The translations under genes were made by a program, and so were the position numbers. DNA of 64,000 nucleotides from Rhodococcus rhodnii. GTDB lineage: Bacteria; Actinomycetota; Actinomycetes; Mycobacteriales; Pseudonocardiaceae. Shown in pieces: positions 14,645 to 25,100 of the stretch. How positions within the stretch are numbered: position 1 is the stretch's first letter; the number at the start of each line of letters is the position of its first letter. Below the pieces are notes generated by a model, which worked only from the letters and a program-made list of their open reading frames with translations, was not told the DNA's origin and did not search any database. The stretch lies in the NCBI GenBank assembly GCA_000720375.1, contig JOAA01000025.1, positions 62,001-126,000 of the forward strand, written 5' to 3'.

Positions 14645-17558
14645 CCGCGCGCGAAGCCACAACGACAGCCTCTTCGGCATGCTGGTCAGCCGCACGGCGA
14701 CGTCCCAGCCCGCGAGCCAGTTCGCTGAGGTAGTACGCGACTGGCTTGAGCGTCAGCAGCCCGCTGCCTGCTCCGGCGAGCTCCCCTGATGCGGGCAGCA
14801 GCACGTCGTAGAGCTCTTCCATCGCCGCAAGATCGCCAGCGTCGACCGCGGCGATCGCGTGCAGGCAAGTCCTGGCCTCGAACAGCAGGTCGTGTGGCGA
14901 GGGCGGAATCACGCCGTCGGGTCGGCACCAAGGCTCGTAGACGCCGAAGTCCATGTCACGGGACACGGGAAGCCCGTTGTAGTGCTGATGGCACAGCAAA
15001 GCGAGCGACAGGATGCCGTCACCCAGACCAGGCATCTCGGTGCCAGCCAGAAAAGCCGCGCGGTACAAAGGCGCGGCGTCTCCGCCCGCCACCGAAGTGC
15101 GAAGCGCTTGATACCACTGGACGAAGACCTCGGCGAGCGGCAACTGATAGTCACGGCCCAGCCGGGAGACTTCGGCGGCATGGATGTCCGCCTCGGCGAA
15201 CGAGGCCAGCGCGGAGTGAGCCTGCATCAGGATCATGTGGCCGAGGACGTCGAACGTGACCAGCGAATTCCGCGACGCCACATCGACGAGCTCGGCACCG
15301 ATGCGCACTCGCTGCGGGGCGAGCCCGGCACAGGAGAAGGACTGCATGAACTGGGCGTTCAGGGCGAACGCCAACACCGCGGGGTCGTCCAATGTCCGTG
15401 CGATCGCCACGGCCTCCGAGGCGGCCTCGACCGCGCGCGGCCCGCCTGAGCTGCGCAGTTCCATGCCGATCGTGGCCAGCAGGCGGCTGCGGGAAGCGGA
15501 CGTCACCGACGGCAGAACTCGCTCGGTCACAGCGACAACGCGAGCGGCCAGGGCGGGATCGTCCGGCGTTGTCCAGATCGCGGGTACGTCGAAAGACGCG
15601 ATCACCCGGGCGGTCAACTCGGGATCGTCGACCGTGTCGAGCAAGTCCAGCGCCGCAGCCCGGAGTTCCCTGGCCTGACCGAGCGATCCGGTGAACGACA
15701 AGGCACGGACCAGACCCATGATCAGGTCAAGCCGATCGTCCGAGGCGCTGGCCAGAGCAATGCGCCACAGGCGGACGGCTTCGCCGAAGTCGAACCGTGC
15801 CTCGGCCGCCGACGCAGCCGCGCGCGCATAGGCGGCCGCCCGCGGGTCTCCAGCCAGCGAAAAGTGATGCGCCAGGGTCGCGGTGTCGTCGGGCTGAATC
15901 CGTTCGAGGGCCTCGCCGACCTCAAGGTGCAGCTGAGCCCGGCGGGACTGCGAGAGGTCCTGGTAGAGCGTGTCACGGACCAATGCGTGTGAGAACCGGA
16001 ACTCCTTCGTCGCGACCTCGACCAGAAACCCGTGCTGCACGGCGACTTCCACGGCATCCAGTGAGCCGACGACGTCCAGGGTGAACGACTCGCCGGCAAC
16101 CGAGGCCGTGCGAAGGACCGATTGGACGTCAGCGGGCAAGCGGGACAACCGGTATTTCACGACATCCCGAACACCGTCAGGCACTCCGGAAAGATCATTG
16201 CCTGCCGCGACCAATCGCGCGAGTTCCCTGACGAAGAACGGATTCCCGCCACTGCGCCGGTGGATCACCGACGCTGTCGCGTCATCGACATCCAAGCCGG
16301 CAGCCGAACGGACGACCGCTGGAATGTCCGAAGCGGACAGTCCACTGAGGTACACGCGAGTCGGCTCGGATCGTGCGACGCGGCCGAGAAACGCCGTGGG
16401 CGCCTCGGTTGTCCGATATGTCCCCACCAGCAGAACCGACGCTTCGACCGGGTCGGCGACCACCGAAGCCACCAGTGACAGCGTTTCCTCGTCGGCCCAA
16501 TGCAGATCGTCCAGCACGATCAACAGCCGCCCGGACTCGGCCAACTGCGCCCGGGCCGCTTGGTAACGCTGGAAACGCGCTGTGGCGGGGTCGGAAACTT
16601 CGATGGGATCGAGAAACCAGCCCGCGGGTGCGTCCTCGAGGTTGCTGCTCCACCGGCTCGCCCAGCCAAGGCGAGCACGGAAAGCCGACGCCAGTGCGGT
16701 TTTCCCGGCACCGGCTTCCCCGCTGATCAACACCAGCCCCATCCGCCCGGTCCGCAGCACGCTGGCCGCGGCCTCGGTCAACTGGTCCATTTCAGGCTCA
16801 CGGCCGATCAGAACCGGCGCATCGCCGGAGATCAGCTCGGGTGCCTGAGCAAGAACGTCAGTCTCCAGCTGTCGCAACGCCGGCCCTGGGTCGATTCCCA
16901 ACTCCGTGGACAGCACATGGCGAGCTCTGCGCAGAGAATCCAACGCGTCACCTTGACGTCCCGCGCGGTACTGCGCCAACGCCAACAACCGCCAGGCGTC
17001 CTCGCGCCACGGATGTCCGTCCACATGAGCCTGAAGTTCGGGGACGGCCTCAGCGGCACGTCCGAGTCCCAGCAAAACCTCGGCTCGCCGCTCAATCGCC
17101 AGCAAGCGAAGCTCGTCCAGGCGGGCTATCTCGGCTCTGGCCCATGGCTGGTCCGTGAACTCGGCATAGGCGGGCCCACGCCACAACGCGAGCGCGGAGT
17201 CCAAATCAGACAGCCCTCCACCGAGTGCAGCCTCGAATTCCCAGGCGTCCACGGATTCCGCGCGCAGGGCGTAACCAGGACCCGACGTGACGAGCAACTG
17301 GGCCGGCGTGCGTGGCGGCCTCTCCGGCTCAAGTGCCTTGCGCAACGCGGCCACGAAGGTCTGGATGGCGCCGACGGCACCGTCCGGCGGGTCGTCCCAC
17401 AGGTCGTTGACCAGCATGTCCACCGGCACAACCCGGCCTCTGGCGATGAGCAGACGGGCGAGCACGGCGCGGTGGCGAGGTCCTTTGAGGTCGATCGGGC
17501 CCGCGGAGTCCGACGCGACCAGCGGACCCAGCACGCCGAACCGCACCGAGGAACCCAT
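14634..17558 (-). CDS. SARP/AfsR-like regulator with BTAD and AAA ATPase domains
   Basis: The 974-residue protein has an OmpR-type winged helix at the N-terminus (about 5-95, PIDLKGPRHRAVLARLL), a bacterial transcriptional activator (BTAD) domain (about 98-240, WRLLALAQYRAGRQGDAL and LSTELGIDPGPALRQLE), then an AAA_16/STAND-like ATPase with Walker A GEAGAGKT and Walker B LLIVLDDLHWADEETL, and a long C-terminal helical region of TPR-like character. Such large SARPs activate nearby biosynthetic operons in actinomycetes. It faces pqqB tail to tail and is divergent from the hydrolase gene, so it may control either; that is inference. A GTG at 17561 is an alternative start. Confidence 0.9.
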   Translation of the reverse strand: MGSSVRFGVLGPLVASDSAGPIDLKGPRHRAVLARLLIARGRVVPVDMLVNDLWDDPPDGAVGAIQTFVAALRKALEPERPPRTPAQLLVTSGPGYALRAESVDAWEFEAALGGGLSDLDSALALWRGPAYAEFTDQPWARAEIARLDELRLLAIERRAEVLLGLGRAAEAVPELQAHVDGHPWREDAWRLLALAQYRAGRQGDALDSLRRARHVLSTELGIDPGPALRQLETDVLAQAPELISGDAPVLIGREPEMDQLTEAAASVLRTGRMGLVLISGEAGAGKTALASAFRARLGWASRWSSNLEDAPAGWFLDPIEVSDPATARFQRYQAARAQLAESGRLLIVLDDLHWADEETLSLVASVVADPVEASVLLVGTYRTTEAPTAFLGRVARSEPTRVYLSGLSASDIPAVVRSAAGLDVDDATASVIHRRSGGNPFFVRELARLVAAGNDLSGVPDGVRDVVKYRLSRLPADVQSVLRTASVAGESFTLDVVGSLDAVEVAVQHGFLVEVATKEFRFSHALVRDTLYQDLSQSRRAQLHLEVGEALERIQPDDTATLAHHFSLAGDPRAAAYARAAASAAEARFDFGEAVRLWRIALASASDDRLDLIMGLVRALSFTGSLGQARELRAAALDLLDTVDDPELTARVIASFDVPAIWTTPDDPALAARVVAVTERVLPSVTSASRSRLLATIGMELRSSGGPRAVEAASEAVAIARTLDDPAVLAFALNAQFMQSFSCAGLAPQRVRIGAELVDVASRNSLVTFDVLGHMILMQAHSALASFAEADIHAAEVSRLGRDYQLPLAEVFVQWYQALRTSVAGGDAAPLYRAAFLAGTEMPGLGDGILSLALLCHQHYNGLPVSRDMDFGVYEPWCRPDGVIPPSPHDLLFEARTCLHAIAAVDAGDLAAMEELYDVLLPASGELAGAGSGLLTLKPVAYYLSELARGLGRRRAADQHAEEAVVVASRAARP

Positions 17559-17621
17559 CACTCAGCACTGTACTCAGCCGACGCTGATTCACTGCTGATT
17601 GACCGCCCGCACGCTGGTGCC

Positions 17622-18458
17622 ATGAAGATTCCAGTCGCCGACGGCGTCAAGTTGAACGTGCAGGTCCAGGGCTCCGGCAGCCCGATCGTGCTGCTGCACG
17701 GCTTCCCGCAGACCCACCTGATGTGGCGGCATGTCGCCGCCGACCTGGCCGCTGACCACACCGTCATCTGCCCTGACCTGCGTGGATACGGCGACAGCGA
17801 CAAGCCCAAGACCGGCTACGACAAGCGCACGATGGCTCAGGACATCGTCGCGGTCGCACGCCACCTCGGCTTCTCGAAGTTCGCTCTGGCCGGGCACGAC
17901 CGTGGCGCGCACGTCGCGTTCCGAGCTGGGCTTGATCACCCGGACACCGTCACCCACCTGGCCATGCTCGACATCCTGCCCACGCTGGACATGTGGGACG
18001 TACTGCATGGTGCCAGCGCGGCCGTCGGGTTTCACCTGTTCCTGATGGCCCAGCCGCCCGGCTTGCCGGAGCAGATGATCAACGCGGCCCCGGACGCGTT
18101 CTTCGGCTACTTCCTCGACGGGTGGTCCAAGAACGCGTTTCCGGAGGAGATCCGCGAGGCGTATCTGAAAGCCTCGAGGGAAGCGGTCGATTCCATCGTC
18201 GCGGACTACCGGGCAACGGCCACAGTGGACATCGAGCACGACACCCAGGATCTCGGGAAGACCTTGAAGATGCCGGTCATGGTCATGCAGCAGGACTGGG
18301 GCGCGGCGCTGAGCTACGACGCCAAGGCCCGCTGGCAGAAGTGGGCGCCCGGCCTCACCCACATCACGGTGAACTCCGGGCACTTCATGGCCGAGGAATC
18401 CCCGGCCGAGGTGATCAAGGCACTGCGTGAGCTGCTGGAGCCGGCTGATCGGCGATGA
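17622..18458 (+). CDS. Alpha/beta hydrolase, haloacetate dehalogenase/epoxide hydrolase group
   Basis: The 278-residue protein has the oxyanion motif HGFPQ, DLRGYGDS, a nucleophile elbow GHDRGAH with Asp instead of Ser, LDILPT with the likely acid residue, FLMAQPPGLPE, DYRATATVDIEHD and the terminal SGHFMAEE histidine. Asp nucleophile and this motif set place it with haloacetate (fluoroacetate) dehalogenases and related epoxide hydrolases. The substrate is uncertain: one fluoride-site Trp seen in known fluoroacetate dehalogenases is Leu here and the elbow Arg is His. The ATG at 17622 follows the divergent SARP start by 63 bp; longer in-frame extensions overlap that gene and are rejected. Confidence 0.85.
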   Translation: MKIPVADGVKLNVQVQGSGSPIVLLHGFPQTHLMWRHVAADLAADHTVICPDLRGYGDSDKPKTGYDKRTMAQDIVAVARHLGFSKFALAGHDRGAHVAFRAGLDHPDTVTHLAMLDILPTLDMWDVLHGASAAVGFHLFLMAQPPGLPEQMINAAPDAFFGYFLDGWSKNAFPEEIREAYLKASREAVDSIVADYRATATVDIEHDTQDLGKTLKMPVMVMQQDWGAALSYDAKARWQKWAPGLTHITVNSGHFMAEESPAEVIKALRELLEPADRR

Positions 18459-18567
18459 CTTCGCGCAGTTTGCCAACAAAGGCGTCAGAGCTCCGCGTCA
18501 AAGGCCGACATCGAAGGTTCCCCTGTCAAGCCAAGGTACCGGCGGGGTCTGACAAGGGGCGGGCATG

Positions 18568-18599
18568 AGGAAGGCCCTCGGCGAGCCGGGGGCCTTCCT
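18568..18599. terminator. Bidirectional terminator hairpin
   Basis: AGGAAGGCCC (18568-18577) pairs with GGGCCTTCCT (18590-18599), and the loop itself contains a short CGGC/GCCG stem. It lies between the hydrolase gene and the convergent protease gene end at 18610. Confidence 0.8.
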
Positions 18600-18609
18600 T
18601 GAGCAGGGC

Positions 18610-21600
18610 TTACAGCACCACGATCGTGCCGCGGGCCAGCTTGGTCACGTCGGTCGAAGCGCCGGTCCACGCGGTCGAAAACACCAGCTTCGAACCGTCG
18701 ACCAGGGTGAAGGCCATGCCTTCGGTGATCTTTCCGGTCACTCGCAGGGTCAGGCCGGTGGCCACGGTCTTCGGACGCCAGTGATCCGTCACGTCGACCA
18801 GGTCGGCGCGGCTGCGCATGTCGATCGCGCCCGTGCGGGTTGAGCCGAAGGAATCAACGCGGATGCTGCGGATCTGGTACTTCTTGCCGCCGGAGGTGAA
18901 CGTCACCAGGCTCGCCCCGGAGGACTGCCCTTTCAGGTGCGCCACCGCCAGTGTGAAGTCCGCTTTGGACCCGTTGTCGGCGCCGTAGGCCTTGCTCAGC
19001 GGCACCGAGCCGTCACCGATCACCAAACGGTTCTGCGAGTTGGTGACCTCAACCCGCCCAAGTGCTTTTCCCGTGTAGTTGCCGCCGACCGAAGCCGTCA
19101 CCTCATGCACGCCGGCCGGCAAAGTGGCCGTGCAGTTGCCGGAAGCGTCCGTGGGACCTGTGCCCAGCAGGGCCAGAGTGGCCGTGCAGAGTGTCTGGTC
19201 GCCTGCGGTGAACGTCAACGTTCCACTTAGGACATCGCCGGGCGTGGAGTCGGTGTTGTCCTGGACGGTCGCACGCAACTGCACGGTTCCGCCGTCCACC
19301 AAGGAATCTCCGGTGTACGTGACGGCGGCGTCCTCGGGGGCGACCTTGATCGCGAACGTGGACTTCCCAACAACGCCAGTCTGATCCGTTACCGAGACGG
19401 AGACCTGGTAGTCACCGGGTGCGGCTGTCGCCGTGCCCGAGACGATCCATGCACCAGGGCCAGTCTGGTTCAGCGACAAACCGGCAGGCAGGCCTTCGAC
19501 CGAAGCCGTCAGGCCCTCCAATGGGCTGTCCGGGTCGGTCGCGGTCACCGGGAACGAGGCGGCGTCGCTGTACTGCACCGAGGCACCGGTCGGGCCGGCG
19601 ATCTTCGGCGCGCCGAGGATGGTGAAGTCGGCGTTGTTCAGGTCGAAGAAGACGTTGCCGACCGCTTCGATCTTGATCCGGGCCTTCTGGGTCGCCACGT
19701 CCGGCAGACTCACGGTCTCGCTGCCGTCGTTGGCCGTGCGCTCCGACAGCACGTGCGGGAAGGTCGCGCCGCCGTCGGTGGACAGCGAGATCTTCACGTC
19801 AGTGGCGTTGATCGGCGCCGCGTTCGTGCCCGCCACGTCCCACGTGATCTCCTGCGCCGAACCACCCGGGTAGGTCACGTTCGAGCCCTGCGAGGTCACC
19901 AGGAACGGGCCGGTGTTCGGCGCCAGCACCAGAGCGGTGTCGGCGCTGCCGACGCCACCGCCGCCCGCGCGGTAGTCCCGAGCGGTCAACCGGAAGTGCA
20001 GCGTGCGGTCATTGTTGAAGCCGACCCAGTCTGCCGTCGGCAGGAACTCTGAGTAGCAGTCGACCACGGCGGCCGGGACAGCCGCGGGCGGAGCCGGTGC
20101 CGCTGGGCAGGTGCCCGCCTCGGCGTTGGTGTTGTTCAGCGACACCTGCAGCATGTCCGGGAAGACGCGCGTCGGGTTGTCGTTCACGGCGTTCTGGCCG
20201 GGCGAGTGGTACTTCAGGCTGTCCTCGTTGCTGACGATCGCCGCGGTGCCGAACTGGCGGAACAGCGGGCCGTTGGTCTTGGTGTTGTTCACCAAGGCGG
20301 TACCGCCGCTGCCGCCACGGTCGTTCTGCTCCCACATGTAGGTGAGCTTGTCGCCGTCGGCGTCGGTCGCGCTGCCGGTCAAGGAGAACGGCGTGCGCAG
20401 CGGGATCGTGTACTGCGCGGCCGTGGTCACGACCGGCGCGTGGTTGGTGGTGTCCTCGACCTTGAACCCGGTGTTCTCCTGCGGACCACCGTCCACAGTC
20501 TCACCGACCACCGCGCTGGTTCCGGTACCGGTGAAGCCGAGCGCCGGAACGTCGACCGCGGCAACCGGTCCACTTTGGAACGTCACCTGGAAGCCGGTGT
20601 CGTTGAACAGCGACCCGCCGAAGCCGGACACCGTGACGGTCGCGCCAGCCGGCCAGCCCTGGATGCCCTCGATCGCGGCCTTGATCCCGGCGGCGGTGTA
20701 GTTGGTGCCACGCACGATCGGCGCGGAAGCCTGGCCGTTGTAGGACAAGGTGAACGAGTCGGTGCCGTCGAACTCACGCAGGCCGACGTTCTGCACCTCG
20801 TTGATCGCCGCGCGCGGGGTCGAGATGAACGTGGAGATCTCGGTGAAGCTGCGCTGCGACCAGTACGGGTCCGAGTGCGGCTGCAGGTTGTCCTGTGCGC
20901 AGATACCGGCGTACGCCATGATCGACGAACCGCTGCCCGGCTCGTACGAGTTGGCCGGACTGCGGTTCGCGCCCGAGCAAGCGTTCTGGGTGCCGTTGAA
21001 CGTGTGGTTGCCCGCGAACTGATGGCCGATCTCGTGCGCCACGTAGTCGACGGCGAAGAAGTCGCCGACCGGTGTCGGCAAACCGGTGCAGCCACGGGCC
21101 TTGCCGCTGCCGCCGACCACTCCGAGGCCGGCGACGCCGCCGCCGTCCAGGCCGAGGGCGATGTGCCCGACGTCGTAGTTGCCCGCGCCGACCAGCTGAC
21201 CGAGCACGATCTGGTTGCGGTTCAACAAGGTGCTGCTGCAGCCCGCGAGCTGTGTCGTGGTGAAGCACGGCGCCGCACCGCACGGACCGTTCGCGCCAGT
21301 CGCCAGAGCTGGCGTGTTCAGGTTGGTCTTGTCCGTGTCGTTGATCAGGATGAGCCGGATCGCGGTCTCGTCCTCGTAGATCTGGGCGACTCGGTTGACC
21401 AGCGTCACCTTCGCGGCGGTCACGTTCTCGGCGCCGAAGTAGTTGGCGTACGAGGGATCCGTGACGAGCGCGAGGCGGTAGGTCCGGAGCTTGACGATCG
21501 GGCCCGCGTCCGCGGGCATGGCCTCCTGCAGAACCTCTTCGATCTCCTCGTTCTCCACCAACGGCCCGGCGTCGTTACGCAGGTTGTGGCCGTAGTAGCT

Positions 21601-22110
21601 GGCGTAGAGGCTCTGATCCTTGTGGTAATACGGGTCGACGTAGTACTGACCGCGCTTCGAACGCACCGAAGCGTGGAACCCCAGTGGTGTCAGGTCAGCG
21701 CGTACGGTCGCGGTCGGGTCGTCGATTCCCCTGCCGGAGTAGGTCTTGATCTCCGGGTGGGCCGCGGCGAGCTTCTCCTCCATCACTGGCGCGTCGACCA
21801 GTGCGAACCGCTCGAAGGTGCCTTCCGGCGTCGGCAGCAGGACTTCCTTGCCCGCCGCGGCCGCGCGGGGCGCGAGCGACAGGTCGGACCGCATCGCGTC
21901 ACGGTCCAGCGTGAACCCGGCGAACTTGTCCGTCCGGATGTCAGCCTGCCTGGCCGATCTGGCCGCGGGCGGACTGCCTTCGACCTTGGTCCAAGGGTTC
22001 TCCGACTCCGCCGGCGCGACCGTGCCGAACACCGGCAAGAGCGCGAGCGACATACCCGCGATCGCGAGCGCGGCCAGACTACGGCCACGTGTGGGTAACG
22101 AGGATCTCAC
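18610..22110 (-). CDS. Large secreted reprolysin-like zinc metalloprotease (copy 1)
   Basis: The 1166-residue protein has an N-terminal signal peptide (hydrophobic segment LAALAIAGMSLALLPVFG), a prodomain, and a metzincin catalytic domain with HEIGHQFAGNH (H359, E360, H363, H369) plus the Met-turn GSGSSIMAYAGIC. C-terminal to this are beta-rich regions, including Ig-like or cadherin-like segments (GLPAGLSLNQTGPGAW, VSVTDQTGVVG) and a bacterial Ig-like domain near the end. It should be an extracellular peptidase. GTG start with AAGGAG just upstream. It lies 70 bp downstream of a second copy of the same architecture, an evident tandem duplication. Overlapping plus-strand reading frames are composition shadows. 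Confidence 0.9.
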   Translation of the reverse strand: MRSSLPTRGRSLAALAIAGMSLALLPVFGTVAPAESENPWTKVEGSPPAARSARQADIRTDKFAGFTLDRDAMRSDLSLAPRAAAAGKEVLLPTPEGTFERFALVDAPVMEEKLAAAHPEIKTYSGRGIDDPTATVRADLTPLGFHASVRSKRGQYYVDPYYHKDQSLYASYYGHNLRNDAGPLVENEEIEEVLQEAMPADAGPIVKLRTYRLALVTDPSYANYFGAENVTAAKVTLVNRVAQIYEDETAIRLILINDTDKTNLNTPALATGANGPCGAAPCFTTTQLAGCSSTLLNRNQIVLGQLVGAGNYDVGHIALGLDGGGVAGLGVVGGSGKARGCTGLPTPVGDFFAVDYVAHEIGHQFAGNHTFNGTQNACSGANRSPANSYEPGSGSSIMAYAGICAQDNLQPHSDPYWSQRSFTEISTFISTPRAAINEVQNVGLREFDGTDSFTLSYNGQASAPIVRGTNYTAAGIKAAIEGIQGWPAGATVTVSGFGGSLFNDTGFQVTFQSGPVAAVDVPALGFTGTGTSAVVGETVDGGPQENTGFKVEDTTNHAPVVTTAAQYTIPLRTPFSLTGSATDADGDKLTYMWEQNDRGGSGGTALVNNTKTNGPLFRQFGTAAIVSNEDSLKYHSPGQNAVNDNPTRVFPDMLQVSLNNTNAEAGTCPAAPAPPAAVPAAVVDCYSEFLPTADWVGFNNDRTLHFRLTARDYRAGGGGVGSADTALVLAPNTGPFLVTSQGSNVTYPGGSAQEITWDVAGTNAAPINATDVKISLSTDGGATFPHVLSERTANDGSETVSLPDVATQKARIKIEAVGNVFFDLNNADFTILGAPKIAGPTGASVQYSDAASFPVTATDPDSPLEGLTASVEGLPAGLSLNQTGPGAWIVSGTATAAPGDYQVSVSVTDQTGVVGKSTFAIKVAPEDAAVTYTGDSLVDGGTVQLRATVQDNTDSTPGDVLSGTLTFTAGDQTLCTATLALLGTGPTDASGNCTATLPAGVHEVTASVGGNYTGKALGRVEVTNSQNRLVIGDGSVPLSKAYGADNGSKADFTLAVAHLKGQSSGASLVTFTSGGKKYQIRSIRVDSFGSTRTGAIDMRSRADLVDVTDHWRPKTVATGLTLRVTGKITEGMAFTLVDGSKLVFSTAWTGASTDVTKLARGTIVVL

Positions 22111-22125
22111 AATGCTCCTTAAAAA

Positions 22126-22173
22126 CCTCGTGAGTGGTTAGTCCGGTTAGAACCGGCCTAACCACTCACGAGG
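22126..22173. terminator. Long CGTGAGTG-type palindrome between the two protease genes
   Basis: CCTCGTGAGTGGTTAG (22126-22141) pairs perfectly with CTAACCACTCACGAGG (22158-22173), with a further inner CCGGTT/AACCGG stem. It sits between the stop of copy 2 (22181) and the start of copy 1 (22110), so it probably terminates or attenuates read-through. The outer arm recurs at 26047, 26117 and, shortened, at 40919. Confidence 0.75.
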
Positions 22174-22180
22174 GAAATGG

Positions 22181-25100
22181 TTATGCGATCAGGAATCCAC
22201 CGGTCGCCAGCGGGATTTCCTGTGTCTTGGCGCCCGTCCAGTCGGACGAGAACAACAGTTTGTCGCCCTGCATCAGCGTCGCCGAGACGTTGCGCCCGGT
22301 CTGCGTCACCCGCAGCGTGACGTTCGCGGCCACGAACATCGCCTGGCCGCTGGTCACGTCGCTGAGCAGGACCTTGGTGCGCACGTCGAGCGAACCGGAC
22401 GTCTTCGCCCCGAAGGACTCCACGCCGTTGCCGAACGCGACGTACTCGCGGCCACCCGAGCGGAACTTCAGTGTGCTCAGGCCTTTCGTCTTGGCGTCGT
22501 TGTGCACCAGCAAGGCCGTGATGTTGACCGGTGTGCCGTGGTCGGCCTTGTACGCTCCGGCCGACTTGGTCGCGGTGATCACACCGGCGGCGAGCACGGT
22601 CCGCTTCTGCGAAGCCTGTGTCTCCACCGAAGCGGTCCCGCTGGCCGCGTAGTTTCCGCCCGCCGCAACGGTTACGGAAGTCACGCCCGGCGGCAGTTTG
22701 CCGACGCAGCTACCCGACCCGTCGGACGCGCCAGTCCCAAGTAGACCGATGGTCGCGGTGCACAAAGCCTTGCCACCGGCCGAGAACGTCACGTTCGCGG
22801 TCTTGATGTCGCCTACAGTGGCGTCGGTGTTGTCCCGCGCGGTCGCCCGGAACAGCACGGAATCGCCGTACACCAACGAATCCCCGGTGTACGTGACCTC
22901 GACGTCCTCCGGCTTCACCTTGATCGGCACGGTGAGCGTGCTCGCCACACCGGTGTCGTCGGTGACCGTGAACGCGACCGGGTAGTCACCGGCTTTCGCC
23001 TTGGCGGTCCCGGAAATCGTCCACGTCCGCTTGTTGTCCGCGGCCGTTCCCTCGGCGACTGAGAGCCCCTCGGGCAGGCCGGTGACGGCGGCGGTCAGCG
23101 CCGCTCCCTTGCTGTCCGGGTCCTCAGCGGTGATCGTGACCGGCGCGAGAGCGTCGCTGTACTGGACCGCGATGTTCTGCGGGCTGGTCACCCGCGGTGA
23201 GGCGTTGATCGTGAAATCGGCGTCGCTGACGTCGAAGAAGACGTTCCCGACCGCCTCGATCTTGATCCGCGCCTTGGTCGTCGCCTCGTCGGTCAGCCGC
23301 ACCTGCTCGCTGCCGTCGTTCGGTGTGCTGCGGGCCAGCACGTGCGGGAAGGTCTTGCCGCCGTCGGTGGACAGCGAGATCTTCACGTTCTTGGCGTTGA
23401 CCGGCGCGGCATTGGTGCCGGCCACGTCCCACGTGATCGTCTGCTTCGAACCACCGGCCAGCGCACCGGCAGCGCCCTGCGACGTCACCAGGAACGGACC
23501 AGCGTTGGGCGCGATCGTCAGCGCGGTGTCGTCGAACCCGATACCGCCACCGCCTTGCCTGGCATCACGCGCGGTCAGGCGGAAGTGCATGGTCCGGTCG
23601 TTGTTGATGCCGACCCAGTCCGCCGTCGGCAGGAACTCCGAATAGCAGTCGACCAGCGGCTGAGGCACCGGAGTCGGTGGCGGCGGCACCGGCGGGCACG
23701 CACCGGCCTTGGCGTTGGTGTTGTTCGCCAGGATCTGGTCCATGTCCGGGAAGACCCGCGTGGGGTTGCGGTTCACGGCGTTCTGGCCCGGCGAGTAGTA
23801 CTTCAGGCTGTCCTCGGTGCTGACCAGCGCCGAAGTGCCGAACTGGCGGAACAGCGGGCCGTCCTTCTTGACGTTGTTCGTCAACGCGGTGCCGGTCGCC
23901 CCGCCACGGTCGTTCTGCTCCCACATGTAGGTCACGACATCGCGGTCAGCGTCCTTCGCACTTCCGGTCAACGCGAACGGTGTCCGCGCCGGAATCGTGT
24001 ACGCCTCAGGGGTTTTCACGACAGGCGGGTGGTTGCGGGTGTCCCGGATCTTCCAGCCCTTGTTGTCCTGCGGACCGCCCTTCACCGACTCGCCGGCGAA
24101 CCCAGTCACGCCGTTCACCGTCAAGGACTCGACGTTCTTGCCCTCGAGCGCGCCGCCGAACGTCACCTGGAAACCGGTCTCGTCGAACGGCATCGGCCGG
24201 TAATCCGGATCGTTGCCGAAGCCCGCGACGGTCACCGTGGCGCCGGTGATGCTCTCCACCGCGGCTTTGACGCCCTCCGGCGTGTAGTTCACGCCGTGCG
24301 TGATCGGCTCGGAGGTCTTGCCCTGGAACGAAAGCGTGAAGGAGTCGCCGGTGCCGAACCCGCGCAGCGAGACTTCCTGGACTTCGTTGGCGTTGGGCAG
24401 ATCCGCCGTGGTGTACGACGTGATCTCGGTGTAGCTCTGGTGCGACCAGTACGGGTCACTGTGCGGCTGCAGGTTGTCCTGACGGCAGATGCCCGCGTAC
24501 GCCATGATCGACGAACCGCTGCCCGGCTCCACCGACGTGCTCGGCTCACGGTTGCCACCGGAGCAGTTGTGCACAGTCCCGTTGAACGTGTGGTTGCCTG
24601 CGAACTGGTGGCCAAGCTCGTGCGCCACGTAGTCGACGGCGAAGAAGTCACCGACAGGCGTTGGCACGCCCGTGCACCCCACGGCCTTGTACGGACCACC
24701 CACGCCACCGAGCCACGCGACGCCACCACCGGCAAGACCGAAGCCGATGTGCCCGACGTCGTACTTGTCGGCACCCACGAGCTGGCTCAACGCCGGACCG
24801 ACCGCGAAGATCGTCGGGATGTCGCAGCCCTGCAGCTCCTCCGGCTTGAAGCACGGCGCCGCACCACACGGGCCGTTCGGCTCGGTCGCCTGCGCGGGCG
24901 TGTTCAGGTTCGTCTTGTCGGTGTCGTTGATCAACACCAGCCGGATGGCGGTCTCGTCCTCGTAGATGTGCGTGATCCGGTTGACCAGCGTCACCTTGGC
25001 CGCGGTGACGTTCTCCGCGCCGAAGTAGTTCGCGTACGACGGATCGGTGATCAGCGCGAGCCGGTAGGTCCGCAGCTTGACTGTGTCCTTGGAGGCCAGC

